Source: Eutypella sp. D-1 (Eukaryota; Ascomycota; Sordariomycetes; Xylariales; Diatrypaceae). From it: DNA of 64,000 nt. A model generated the notes under the pieces. The model worked only from the letters and a program-made list of their open reading frames with translations, was not told the DNA's origin and did no database searches. Below are positions 11,761 to 23,450 of this stretch, piece by piece. The translations under genes and the position numbers were made by a program. The stretch spans positions 1,364,001 through 1,428,000 of the forward strand of contig JAJTTP010000005.1 of assembly GCA_023313575.1 (NCBI GenBank). The letters are read 5' to 3'. Every line of letters begins with the position of its first letter. Position 1 is the first letter of the stretch.

Positions 11761-14700
11761 ATGCCGTCCGACGAAAAATCCCATTATACGCCCGAGCCGC
11801 CCATACCCAGTTACGATGAAGCCACGCAGGCAGCCTCATCTTCGCGCCCGAGCCCTGATTGGCAACCACCGCCTGCTTCTCCCTTAGACTTAGACACGCG
11901 ACCAGATCACGAGACGGAGGCGCAGTCCCTGCTCACCAGTTCACAACCCAGACAACAACAAGGGGGACGGGAAGCCCCCGGTGGTTACAGGGCACCGTAT
12001 GTGGAATCCGATGACGACGGATCGGAATGGACGTTGGAAAGTGATGACGATGATGACGGGAGTGAGAGAGGTGGCGATCGCGATGCCGTGCGGCGCGAGA
12101 TGCAGGAGTTGGAAGTCGAGGACCCCTTAAATGGATCGACGAGTTCGAGATCATCGTCACTATGGAGGAAACCGATCAGCTTTGCGTTGCCGCAGTGGAG
12201 GTGGCGTTGGCGGCTACCACGGTTGACGGTCCGGTTACCGCGTGCGAGCGATATAACGTCAAATAACAATAGCAATAATAATAGCGGCAGCAACGCGAAC
12301 TCGAGTGGAAATGCCGAACAGGGGGCCACCACGGAATCCACGGAACCGACGAGATGGTGGCAGCGACTGCCTAGGTGGAGGGGCGCGCCGCGCATCGGCA
12401 GTTCGGCCGCTCTGCTTCTAATGGGCCGGCTACTGGCGCTGTTCTTGATTCTCGGCTTCGTGTGGCTGCTATTCATGAGCGACGTCTTCACTAATATGTC
12501 GCGGCGCATCGGCGGCCAAATGTTCGATCCCGAGCAGGTACGTCAGCACGTCCTCCACATGGTGGACCCGGCCCAGATGCGCGCCACCCTGCACCATTTC
12601 ACGAGCTATGCCCACTTAGCCGGTACTGAGGGCGACTGGGCCCTCGCCCGCGACGTCCGCAATGCCTTCCTGCGCGAGGGCCTCGAGGACGTCGTCGTCG
12701 ATGAGTACCAGGTCTTCCTGAACTACCCGCGGGTCGACGGCCGGGCCGTCGAGATCCTTTCGGGCGACGGGGACGACCAGAAGGCCATCTGGAGTGCCAA
12801 GCTTGAGGAACTGGACCTCGGCGGCGAGACCGCCGGACACCCGACACTCGCCTTCCACGCGCACTCGAGGAGTGGCGACGTCCGTGGCCCGCTTATCTAC
12901 GCCCACTACGGCTCCCGCGACGACTTCAAGCAGCTGAAGGATTTAGGCGTCGAGACGAAGGGCGCTATCGCGCTGGTGCGGTACTATGGTGGGCAGGATG
13001 GGGACGACCCCGCCCTCAAGGTTAAGGCGGCGGAGTTAGCCGGGTTCGCGGGTTGTCTCATATATAGTGACCCGGCAGACGACGGATTCAAGCGCGGCGA
13101 CGTGGCACCCAACGGCCGCTTTATGCCCTCCGACGGTGTGCAACGCGCGTCGGTCAGCTTGTCGAACATGGTTATGGGCGACCTGCTAACACCTGGCTGG
13201 GAGAGCGTCGAGGGCCAGCCGCGCATGACACTGGAGCAGGCTAAGAGCCTGCCAGGGATCCCCAGCCTGCCGCTCGCCTGGCGCGACGCGCAGGAGCTCC
13301 TGCAGCAGATCCGCGGCTTCGGCGCCAAGGTTCCCGGAACCTGGCGCGGCGGCATCCCGGACATGGGCGACACATGGTGGAGCGGCAACGCGTCGGGCCC
13401 CGTGGTCCGGCTGCGCAACGAGCAGGATGAGGAGGGGCGCCAGACGATCTGGAACGTGTACGGCCGCATCAACGGGATCGAGCAGGCCGAGAAGAAGATC
13501 TTCATCGGCAACCATCGGGATGCGCGCTCGTTCGGCGGCGTGGACCCGGGCACCGGCACCGCGGTCATGGTCGAGGTGGCGCGCGTGATCGGTGACCTGG
13601 CCGCCCGCGGCTGGCGCCCCCTGCGCACCGTCGAGTTCGCCAGCTGGGACGCCGGCGCCTACAACCTCGAGGGCAGCACGGAGTTCGTGGAGAACAATCT
13701 CGAGATTCTGCAGGCCGACGCCTACGCGTACATCAACCTCGGCGCCGCCGTGTCCGGCACCCGATTCCGCGCCGCCGGCTCCCCCGTCTTCCGCAGGGTC
13801 CTCGGCCGCGTGCTCGACCGCGTTCTCGACGGCGACGCCAACGCGACGCTACGCGCACTGTGGGACGAGGGCGATGAGACTGGAGACCATGACGCGGGGG
13901 GTGGGCTGCGCGCCCTCGCCGACACCCACGGCGACTACGCCCCCTTCCAGCTGCTAGCGGGCACGAGCTCCCTCGACCTCTCGTTCGTCGGCGGCGCTAT
14001 CGACGGCGAGCCCGCCGCCCGCTATCCCGCTCACAGCTCCTACGACACGTACGACTGGGTAAGTCGCGTCGGCGACCCGGATTTCGCCTACCACGCCATG
14101 CTGGCCCAGGTCATCCTCCTGCTCGTCCTCGAGCTCGCCGACCGCCCTGTCCTCCCCTTCGACATGGCCAACTACGCCCTGCAGATTGGCCGGTACGCCG
14201 AGGAGCTCGAGAGGTGGATCGCGGAACGGCCTGGCAAGCGGAGTGATGACGGGCCCGGGGACGGGGAGCAGGACGTAGACCAAAAGAACGCCAGGAAGGA
14301 AGGCGGCGGCGAGGCGAAACAGGGCGAGCTGGACGTCGGCGCCATCAGGACCGCTGCCAAGTCCGTCGAGCGCCTCGCCACCGAGTTCGACAAGTGGCAG
14401 CAGGCCTGGGAGAGCAGCATCATTCGTAGTAGCGGGTGGGAGCCCTCGGGCCTCGGCAAGCAACGCTGCGAACACAACGACCGCATGGCCGCGTTCGAGA
14501 CGGCGCTGCTGGATTTGGAACAGGGTGGTGGGGTAAGTCTTTCAAATGCCCTAGCTTTCTCGGACAGGAGTTCACGCTAATACATATATCCAGATCCCGA
14601 ACCGGACACAATTCAAGCACGTTATCGTCGGACCCCCGCTCTGGCCTTCCGTCGACGAGCCATCCCAGTACTTCTTCCCCGCCATCCGCGACGCCCTCGA

Positions 14701-14791
14701 CGCCGGCAACGTGGAGCTCGCCCGCGCCCTCGTCGACAAGACCGCTAAGATCATGGGAAATGCCGCCAGGGTCCTGGTCGCGTCTGACTAG
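11761..14791 (+). CDS. Tre1/Tre2-type transferrin-receptor/M28-like membrane protein, metal site lost
   Basis: Two exons, 11761-14532 and 14594-14791, encode 989 residues; the intron is GT-AG with a CTAAT branch site. The layout is a disordered acidic cytoplasmic N-terminus, one membrane segment (about 213-240), a PA-like domain, an M28 peptidase fold and a C-terminal helical dimerisation domain. In active relatives such as glutamate carboxypeptidase II the metal site needs His, Asp, a Glu-Glu pair, Asp and His. Here GNHRD (His585) and GGVDP (Asp595) remain, but the Glu-Glu pair is Gly-Ala (SWDAGAY, 632-633) and the later Asp is missing (YINLGAA). It is therefore probably not a peptidase. Yeast Tre1 and Tre2 have this architecture and help Bsd2 and Rsp5 direct transporters to the vacuole. 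An IPSY element (15-18) resembles a PY motif. The function here is inferred. Confidence 0.85.
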
Positions 14792-17580
14792 TGGTTTCCG
14801 CCCCTTGGATTCTGATTTGGCGTTTCTTGTAGTCGATCTATCTAGCTGACGGAGGGAGTTTCGTTCGCGGTCCAAGACGTGGATGGGGACGATAACCCAC
14901 CCCCCTAACGTCCACTCGGTTTGTCCACGCGCGTATATACATCACTACTACATATACCCATAAAAGTCTTATCCGCACGCTACCTAATCCAGAGCAGTCA
15001 CATCACACATGGGACATCTATACATACGCCGAGACTTCCCCGACGAGCACTGTTAGATTTCTATCTGGAGGGTCGGTTTTTCCTATTCCTTTTTTTTTTA
15101 TTTGTCACCTCTACTCTCCGCGCACATGTCACTTTTGTTTGCGTGTACGTGTATGTAATTGCATCGCTCGGCGTTCTAAAAGGCGTTTTTTATGTTGTTA
15201 CTGTTGTTACTGTTTCTTTTTTTGTTACAGCAGTAGGCAGGCACATGGGAGAGAAGGTCGGACACGCAACGCAGATTAAGCTGGCCAAATAACTGGGTGG
15301 GGTGGGCGGTTGATTGGTTTGGTTTGGTTTGGCTGGTCAGTCCTTGCCGATCGATAGATGATTCCATATTTTTCGTCTCTTGCCTTTTTGCTTTTCCTCG
15401 TACAGTTCTTGGCTACCGACCGTCGCATGGTGTGCTTCTTGAATGTGGGTTGTGTATCCCGTCTTAAGTCTGCGCACGCGCTTAACGTCATGTGGTTACC
15501 TACCACCTTGATCGTATTTACGTATATGCCCTGGACCTATGTAGTGGGATAAGGTATTCGGGTGCTTATGGGGGCTCACACCTGGATGGCATGGAGCTGG
15601 CTAGTACTGGTCTATAACCTTAGTATATGCTTATTCCCTGAAGTGACTTGTCTACTGTAACTCGTCAAGTAGGCAGTGTTGCCGAGGCAAGCCCTGCGCA
15701 TTACAAAGGGCCCAGGCACAATCCAAAATATAGATATCTTTGACACACTAGGAGAATTGGCAAAAGATATAAATTCCATGATCACATCTGGAGCTAATGG
15801 TCCCTTCTTATGATGGTGTTATTCATAATTGGCTCGATCCGTGATGAGAAGCGCCCTCAAGAGCTTGTTAAACAGCCCTAAATCAGTGGAGTACTGATCT
15901 ACAATACCTAGTTGCAAGATCTAACTACTCTTACCTAGGGAGGGTAATTACTGCATGGACCCTGCAGATGAAGGGGCTTTATAGTTGAGTAGGGGGTTGT
16001 AGTTCGCCATTAGGGTAATACCAGCCGATTAGCTACTATGGAGTGATTGTGAATAAACTGACTAAAACATCGAGTGCCCATAATGTTAACCTATACAGGT
16101 AATCGGGAATCTATCTAAAGATAACTTCCATAGTAACGTCGATTTCTTCCAATTAGACGAACTCGCCCTCAGCTAACGTATCACTCAGCTTTCCCGCTTG
16201 TTTAAGTTGGTCAAAGTGTCAATCGGGTCAAGAACTACAGCACTGTTACTTCGCCCAGCCATGATGATATGAAGATTTACACCATGATCTATTGTAGAGC
16301 ATGATATATCGTTGCGTCTTGTGCGTATGGTCTGTACCCGATGGTGATCGACCCGCCTCTTGTCTTCCTGGCATACACAGTGAAAAGCTAAGAAACCGAA
16401 AAGTAATTTCGGCTCGATCCTCAAGATCCTTCAGAGATATCCCAGCCCAATTAGGCGTGATGATGAGAAGGTTATACGGGCCTCAAGTTGGGATTGCTAT
16501 CACTATACTATTTGGACAGGGCTGACAGATTAACAGTTAACAGAAAGACAGGACTGCTAACCTGTTTTGTATGAGTGCTATTATGACGTTGAAGAACAAG
16601 GGTATAGCTCGGGCTAGTTGATCGATGCAAATCTCCCATAAAGGTTTGGGCAGTACCTTCAGCCGGCTGACGAGAGCCAGGTGCTTGCACTCCGTCCTTG
16701 TCGCTTTCTCTATACTGACTTTCGCCGCTGCCGCCCTGCGCTGCTATTTGCCGCCACTCGTGTCCGTCGCCACGGCGTGACTGACCATGATCATGGCCGC
16801 CTCTACCGTACGTCGGTGATTCAGACGCAGGGCCTCGCCGGCGGTCAGCCCCTGCTCCAGGTCGGCCGTTGAGCTTGACCACCGTCGCAACTCATATTTA
16901 AATACCGTTGTGGGGCCTCTTGGGATGGAATTAGACGGCAGTAAGGAGAGCTATGCTGTGCACACCAGGGACGGAAAATCTGAGGCATGAGTTGGATGAC
17001 GCAGGTGAGATGGAACGGTGCGAGTTGGACAGAAATAAAGAGATGAGTTGGATTCTCTAGTTAGATCTAATAGGACGGAATTGATGGTTTAATACCGCGT
17101 GTTTGTTGGCATTAGAGGCCCGAGACTGGACCTTTGCTTGCGCCACGGCATTCTCTGGACTTGTTAAAGATTGTCGCTAATCTAAACACAGAAAACTTAA
17201 TATAATAAAGTATTTTTACACATAGTAGTAGACTTGAAGTTTGGGGGAGAGTATCATTGCTATTTAAGGAGAAAGGGAAGAGTGAAGGGTGAGAAGCGTG
17301 GCCGGTAGGGCACGCCGGCACGGAGCGCTATTTTATGCACCGGTATCATCCAGTGCCCACGGTACCGTAATAGAATTACTTATAGGTATCTTCATCTCGT
17401 AATAGGTACCCTCTGAATAGAGGCGTGCCCCGCCTACAGCCTCAAGTAGGTAACTAGAGACCTCTAATCATAGTACGACATATCGAATTATAGGTTTTTT
17501 TTGTGGATTTAAAAAATGTTCGCCAAATCTCCATATTCGGTTCGTCTAAGCAACTGCGCTTCACCACTTCCACGATCCTC
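14792..17580. other. Gene-poor region of 2.8 kb
   Basis: No supported gene. Reading frames are short and have no recognisable sequence. Three copies of GAGTTGGA occur at 16989, 17022 and 17045. The region is generally AT-rich and could include an old decayed element, but no terminal repeats were visible. Confidence 0.45.
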
Positions 17581-20500
17581 CTAAACATCTATCGCACCCT
17601 TATCTAGTAGCATATGCACGATCTTCTCACGTTGGAATTTTCGAGCCGACGACAATGGCGTTTCCCCAAATTCATCTGGCGTCGTGTTCACCTCGGCGCC
17701 CCGATCGAGCAACAGCTGCACAATATCCGTGTTTCTCCTTTCGCATGCGTATGAAAGTGCGGTCCGACGAACTTCATCCTCAACCGAAACTTGAGCTCCA
17801 TTCTCCAGCAGTAGCTGTACAAGTTCACTGTCTTGTTCTATAACAGCGGCAATTAGCGCAGTCGCCATCACTCCGTGAATGAATCCTTCATCTCGTTCAT
17901 TAACGTCGGCACCCTTCTCAAGTAAGAGCTTCATAATTTCCTTTCGCCCCTTGCTCACAGCTGCTGATAATAGCGATCTGCCTATAGTGCTTTTTTGACG
18001 TATGTCAGCGCCAAAGTCAAGCAACAGCCGCACAATTCTGCTGCATTCGCTGGAGTCTAATGCCGCATGTAGCGCTATCGTGCCATGTTTATCTCTTCTG
18101 TTAGGATCAACACCTTGGTGAAGCAACTGATGTACAACTTCTTGATGTCCCATTTGGGAGGCCACCATGAGCAGCTCCGAGCCGTGCGTGGATGTTCGTG
18201 GAAGATTAGGATTATAGCTAAGGAACAGCGTTATAATATCTTGATTTCTCATTTGTAGGGCTAATGAAAGCGGCGAGTTGCCTTTTTCATCCGCCAAATA
18301 GACGTTGGCGCCGTGCTGGACTAACAGCTGGACTGTTCCTTTAATATACCCATTTTTCAAGGCCGATAAAAGCGGCGTCCGACCAACGATATCCGCTGAG
18401 TCGACATTGGCGCCGTACTGGAGCAACAGCTGTACTGTCCCTGTATGCCCGTTCTCCGAGGCCAATAAAAGTGGCGTCCGGCCAACGATATTCGCTGAGT
18501 CAAAATTGGCGCCGTACTGGAGCAAAAGCTCCACTATTCCTTCGTGCCCATTCTGCGAGGACAATAAAAGTGGCGTCCCGCGAATGCTATCCGCCTCGGC
18601 GGCATTGGCGCCATGCTGGAGCAACAGCTGCACTATTCCTTCGTGCCCGTTCTCCGAGGCCAATAAAAGTGGCGTCCCACGAATGCTATCCGCCTCGGCG
18701 GCATTGGCGCCGTGCTGGAGCAACAGCTGCACTATTCCTTCGTGCCCGTTCTCTAAGGCCAATAAAAGTGGCGTCCGGCCATCGTTATCCGTTAAATTGA
18801 CGTTAGCGCGGTACTGGAGCAACAGCTGCACTATTCCTTCGTGCCCGTTCTCTAAGGCCGATAAAAGTGGCGTCCGGCCATCGTTATCCGTTAAATTGAC
18901 GTTAGCGCGGTACTGGAGCAACAGCTGTACTATTCCTTCCTGTCCATTTTTCGAGGCCGATAATAGCGGTGTTCGGCCATCTTTATTCGCTAAGTCGACG
19001 TTCGCGTCATGCTGAAGTAGCAACTGTACGATACCTATCTTCCCATGCTCCGAGGCCAATAGCAGGGGCGTTTTAGTGCAGTCCTTGGACACACCATGTT
19101 GATAGAAAGTTGAGAAATGCGGTATTGTCCGCACGTCCTTCACCAAGTCAACTTCGGTACCACAGCCAATCAGGAACTGTACAACTCTATTCATGCCAGC
19201 TGCTGTCCCACAGAATAGCGCTGCGTTTTCCATGTCGATTTTATCCCGTCTGTAGTCGACTTGAGAAATGTCACTGTTTCTAGCTAGGCTGTGTTCTAGT
19301 TGTTGCAAGAGACATATGGCCGTGTCTTGATGTCCATGCGCTAATGCAGCAATCAGGGGGTAATGATACCGTTCTCCTTCCTTATCAATGGGGTTTGCAA
19401 CCCGCTGGAGAGTCATGAGTTGCGTCAGACCGTTGTCGGCAAGAATATATGAAAGGCTGGCAGAAGACGTATAGTGGCGGACTTGATGCTTTTCGAATAG
19501 GTTGCGGAGATTGATCCAGGATTCGAGGTCAAACGACTGTAAAAAGCTATCCTGCGGTAATGCAAGTCCCGCCATGTCGGCATGATTCAAGATGCTACAG
19601 GTCGCGTATTCAAGGAAAGGGAAACTCTGAGACACTGCTTGTCGAAGCTGTTTTCCCGCTTCAGATTTAGCTTTCGGTAATCCCTCCTCGAATTTGACAT
19701 GTTTAGAGATATTCGCCTTCATGTATGCATAGCAGCATTGCTTGATGCGATCGTGACTGATGCTTGAAATGTCTTCTGGTAGGTTCGGCCACAAGGCTTT
19801 CAAACCATTTTCTTTGATCAAAAAGTCGCGTACTGATTCGTGTATGAACTGTACAGTTTGACCCTTGGATCGGGTAACTTCGGCAAGACCTTTGGAGGAG
19901 CTGAGAACACGTAATGACATCGCTGTTGTTGTGATGAATTCCGGGTCCCATGGAATCAACGCCTCGTCCGGGGCTTCGTTACACAAAACTGCAAAGTAGA
20001 ATTCTTCTCGTGTCAAGGGACGCGTTGCATAGAGTATTAACTGGATGCTGAATAGCACACAGTCCGTATCATCATTGTCTCTCTGCAAGATTTTCTTGAA
20101 TAGGTCGCTCAGCTCAGGCGGTAAAGCAGCAAGCCTTTTCCGTACCGTCGAAGGGCAACCTTTCCGGATTTCCTTGTTGATGATATCGACGACCAGGACA
20201 ACCCACATGAAAACACCAGCGGCCTTTTGGAGAATTGTTTCTCTGATTTCCTTGGCAAATTTGATCGACCCTGCTTTTAGCTTGTTTTGAACGTACTTTT
20301 CAAGGTCTTTGCCGTGCCCGTCCTGGTACTCTAGAACGATTTCCAGGCCATTCGAAACTTCAATATGTGGGTAATGACGACTGGAAAAACAGATGTAGAG
20401 TTTAGTATTTGCTTCAGCAGCACATTCTCCGAGGTGTTGAAAATGGTCTATCATCTCCTGAACTTGGTCCTCGTCGCACTCGTCGAGAGCGTCGATGAAG

Positions 20501-22143
20501 CATGTCAGTGACTGCTGACCAAGTCGTTTTATCGTATTGGAAAATAGGTCACAAAGGGTAACCGTGGTCCAAGTGAATGCGGGCCGGTTATATCGAGATA
20601 CGAGCTCCGGGTCATCGAGAACCTCCTGGAGAGCAGGTAGCTTCTCCAAAATTTGCAATAGTACGGACCTATACATCCCTTCTGTCGACTTCTCGAGTTG
20701 ATCACCCCTTGCATTGAAAAAGAATGAAGTTATCACATCGAGCTGACGGGCTTTCTTGGTTTGTGAATGGATAAACTTCATTAAGGTGGATTTCCCGGCA
20801 CCAGGTTTCCCCTTGATCCACAGGAACCCATTAGACTGATGATAGCTTGCAGGGTCTAACCAGCTATTATAATCTGAATGTTGGAGAAACCACTCGCAGG
20901 TTTTCGTATGCGGGTTCTTGATATTTGTTTCTCGGGAATCCATCTGTTCGAACATGAGAGATTTGAGAAGGGCTTGTCGTTGCTCTTGCAGTGCTTGTCC
21001 TAAATATCGATCAGTTGAGTGCAGACACCCAGGGTAACTAGCATGAAACATACCAGTGAGGGTTGATAATGTAACATCTGTGCGCTTGTGAATGTCGTTT
21101 GGATTCATGACTTGTAGCAGCTCCTTGGCATATGCTGCAGCTACAGTTGCGGCGTACTTCTGCCATTCTTTGTTTTTGTGAGAGTCCGAATAATCACATA
21201 TTCCGCGAATGACAAGGCATGGAAAATTGTCCATCAACCCTGCGGCTTCCATCTCGAAGCAGAGAACGCCAAGTTCCTCTGCTAGCCGGTCCCTCGACTT
21301 TGCGTGTCTCATAACTTGGTTCGAAGAAGCGATAACCCCATAATGAACTTTGGGGTTGTTGTTATCCCGGGGATTCCTCAACAATTTCGATGGGTCACAA
21401 TGGTCGCAGTTGGTCCCAGGTCCAACATGTTCATAGCTGCTATCGAATAGCCGATCCTTAAATGAGCTCTGGCGGACGTGGTTAACGGGCAATAGACCTT
21501 GCTCTAGGCTTTCCGAGACAATTGACGATATGGTGTTAGGTTCCTTGCTATGGTTTGCCTGTAGCTTGCTAACAGCTGTCATGACAGCGTGAGGAGGTTT
21601 GCGTGGCGTAGCTGTCCGATGTAATCGCCCTTCCTGGAGCGTCTTTCCCATATCGTGCTGCACAACCTCGGTGCTGACAACAACGTCGCCGAGCCGTACA
21701 TCGACTTTCGTAGGAGCACCGCCTCCGATGCCGACCATAAGACGCGTACGTATGCAAGGGAAGGATCGATCCATGTCTTTCGCTACAGCAGCGGCATTAT
21801 TAGTGCCGTATGCATTTGATGGTAAGCATGCGATAGCAATGTGGTGCGGGCCAATGTTGCCGAGCGTATATGTATTGTTGTCACTTAGGTCATATGATAG
21901 CCCTTCATGCTCATCATCTAGCATTGCGCGCGCGGCAGCCAACTCAGTAGGAAGCGCGCATATCCACCCGACAGTATATTGATCATGCGACAAGGCTTTC
22001 AACGAATTCACCGCTCGGCCGTGTGAGTGATCTCGGCCTTCATATCCAATTCTTCTTCGTTTGGAAATATGGGTGTGCACAGCATCATCGGTCGCGTCGT
22101 CTAAAGCGGACCCAACTTCTACCTCACAGCTGGGAGTGGCCAT
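17581..22143 (-). CDS. NOD-like receptor: nucleoside phosphorylase-like, NACHT and ankyrin repeats
   Basis: A single intronless frame of 1520 residues. Residues about 57-343 resemble the purine/uridine phosphorylase-like domain of fungal STAND proteins (VGWICALPTELAAARAML; GIGGGAP; GICDYSDSHKNKEWQKYAA). A NACHT NTPase follows, with Walker A GKPGAGKST (445-453), a Walker B-like CFIDALDEC (548-556) and a sensor-like CFSSRHYP. From about residue 940 to the end lie at least 15 ankyrin repeats. A basic patch KRRRI near residue 28 could be a nuclear signal. In other fungi such proteins act in nonself recognition and heterokaryon incompatibility: NACHT binds nucleotide and oligomerises, repeats sense the ligand. 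That role is inferred here. Six or seven central ankyrin units are nearly identical, indicating recent duplication or homogenisation. No membrane-killing domain is fused, so the N-terminal enzyme-like domain is the probable effector. Confidence 0.93.
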   Translation of the reverse strand: MATPSCEVEVGSALDDATDDAVHTHISKRRRIGYEGRDHSHGRAVNSLKALSHDQYTVGWICALPTELAAARAMLDDEHEGLSYDLSDNNTYTLGNIGPHHIAIACLPSNAYGTNNAAAVAKDMDRSFPCIRTRLMVGIGGGAPTKVDVRLGDVVVSTEVVQHDMGKTLQEGRLHRTATPRKPPHAVMTAVSKLQANHSKEPNTISSIVSESLEQGLLPVNHVRQSSFKDRLFDSSYEHVGPGTNCDHCDPSKLLRNPRDNNNPKVHYGVIASSNQVMRHAKSRDRLAEELGVLCFEMEAAGLMDNFPCLVIRGICDYSDSHKNKEWQKYAATVAAAYAKELLQVMNPNDIHKRTDVTLSTLTGMFHASYPGCLHSTDRYLGQALQEQRQALLKSLMFEQMDSRETNIKNPHTKTCEWFLQHSDYNSWLDPASYHQSNGFLWIKGKPGAGKSTLMKFIHSQTKKARQLDVITSFFFNARGDQLEKSTEGMYRSVLLQILEKLPALQEVLDDPELVSRYNRPAFTWTTVTLCDLFSNTIKRLGQQSLTCFIDALDECDEDQVQEMIDHFQHLGECAAEANTKLYICFSSRHYPHIEVSNGLEIVLEYQDGHGKDLEKYVQNKLKAGSIKFAKEIRETILQKAAGVFMWVVLVVDIINKEIRKGCPSTVRKRLAALPPELSDLFKKILQRDNDDTDCVLFSIQLILYATRPLTREEFYFAVLCNEAPDEALIPWDPEFITTTAMSLRVLSSSKGLAEVTRSKGQTVQFIHESVRDFLIKENGLKALWPNLPEDISSISHDRIKQCCYAYMKANISKHVKFEEGLPKAKSEAGKQLRQAVSQSFPFLEYATCSILNHADMAGLALPQDSFLQSFDLESWINLRNLFEKHQVRHYTSSASLSYILADNGLTQLMTLQRVANPIDKEGERYHYPLIAALAHGHQDTAICLLQQLEHSLARNSDISQVDYRRDKIDMENAALFCGTAAGMNRVVQFLIGCGTEVDLVKDVRTIPHFSTFYQHGVSKDCTKTPLLLASEHGKIGIVQLLLQHDANVDLANKDGRTPLLSASKNGQEGIVQLLLQYRANVNLTDNDGRTPLLSALENGHEGIVQLLLQYRANVNLTDNDGRTPLLLALENGHEGIVQLLLQHGANAAEADSIRGTPLLLASENGHEGIVQLLLQHGANAAEADSIRGTPLLLSSQNGHEGIVELLLQYGANFDSANIVGRTPLLLASENGHTGTVQLLLQYGANVDSADIVGRTPLLSALKNGYIKGTVQLLVQHGANVYLADEKGNSPLSLALQMRNQDIITLFLSYNPNLPRTSTHGSELLMVASQMGHQEVVHQLLHQGVDPNRRDKHGTIALHAALDSSECSRIVRLLLDFGADIRQKSTIGRSLLSAAVSKGRKEIMKLLLEKGADVNERDEGFIHGVMATALIAAVIEQDSELVQLLLENGAQVSVEDEVRRTALSYACERRNTDIVQLLLDRGAEVNTTPDEFGETPLSSARKFQREKIVHMLLDKGAIDV
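18370..19060 (-). repeat. Tandem 99-nt ankyrin-coding repeats
   Basis: Seven or so units of 99 nt (33 residues) lie inside the NACHT-ankyrin gene. Units 18712-18810 and 18811-18909 differ at about two positions by eye. Units 18514-18612 and 18613-18711 are similarly close. Each encodes a unit of the type RTPLLxALENGHEGIVQLLL. Array length may be collapsed or expanded in an assembly. Confidence 0.9.
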
Positions 22144-23450
22144 TGTGGGAGCATCACCGTGGTGGTGGAATACTAAAGCGGAACTGCCTGAGCGGACCGT
22201 AGCTTAGCGAGCGTGTAGATACGTGGAAAGTAACGGTTCGCGATGTAGTTCGTTTTCGCCGTTCTCGTAGCCTTTGCTCCTGCCAGTGTAATATAACGAA
22301 AGACGAGGTTGGGTATAGATTTCACAGTCAAAGAAGTGATGAACGCTCATCTCCATAAGAGGGGAAAATCTTTTGTCAGATAAAGAGTAAGAGTAGGAAT
22401 TATGCCTCGTTAGGCTGACATTGTGAGCGCTTCTAGGACTACACAGCCACAAATGCTGAAAGGTGATATATACTTTTGCTACTCGCCTACCTCATCTATT
22501 GCGGGCTAATATATGTATGTCAGCATGCCCAGATGTATCAAAAGGTGGTTGCGGACTTTGGAGAATTGGCTAGAACACAGCTAGTAAAAAATGTACCTAA
22601 TGTATAACAATGACTACCTAGGTATACTTGACATCGTATAATACTTAAGTAAGTACCCACTTTAGGCATGGGGAGGTGAGGAGGGTGCAGATCTAAGTAG
22701 TGTGCTGTGTGCTGACACCCATGGACGTTGCAAGTTACGTTGGCCAGCCTCATAGGCTTCCAAGGTCCATTCATAATGAATGAAGGAATAAAACACGTAG
22801 TCTTAGGTAGTTGATCATATGGCGGAGAACCGAGGAGCCATCTCCTAGATGTAGCTCGGGTACAATAGGCGAGCGGTCAATTACGTGCCTAATGATTTTG
22901 CTATATACTTCCTAAGTAAGCATGGTGGGGGGTGTTGCATTATGAGACTGCATGCCAACGTAGCAGGGGCTGGTCCAACTGCATTGACGTGGTAATCAAA
23001 ATTCAGGCGTATGCGATGGTATGATAGTTTATATCTGCGATGGCCCCGGAGATGAATGGCAGTGGTTCGCTCCCTTATATAGGTATCTCAGATTCTAAGT
23101 TTCTTCGAAAGCATATTCGCTTATATCATGACCAAGTTAGGATGCCAAAAGTGCCCCTTTCTGGAACTGCTTCAATGGGAGCCAGGCAAGTTGTGACCCC
23201 TATAACTAAATGATAGACTACGCTAAATGTCTTAGACCACAGCAGATGGAAGCGAGACAGGCATCGCCTTGATGACACCAACGGCGCCGACGGTCTCCTG
23301 TCGTTACTTAATAAATCGCAAACGTGTATAATGTATTAAACAACAGAGAGTCAAGTGATAAACTGAAGACTGACAAGTAGAAGCCTCGCAAGCGCCAATA
23401 AAATCCGCGGGTGCCCCGCATGTCGATCATCTCTCACGAAAGCATTCCAC
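22144..23450. other. Intergenic region between divergent NACHT-ankyrin and CorA-like genes
   Basis: No gene is supported. The two flanking genes point away from each other, so both promoters probably lie here. ACCTAGGTA and related motifs occur near 22616 and 22644. A TATATAGG-like element is near 23075. Confidence 0.5.

Noticed and set aside
12984..13628. A 214-codon minus-strand frame
   Set aside because: Shadow of the GC-rich coding exon of the Tre-like gene.
16508..16882. A 124-codon minus-strand frame rich in Gly, Arg and Ser
   Set aside because: No family resemblance, no intron or leader support, and the composition could arise from a GC-rich stretch.
18305..19015. A plus-strand repeat-rich frame of 236 codons
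   Set aside because: It is the opposite strand of the ankyrin array; its internal repeats mirror those of the real gene.
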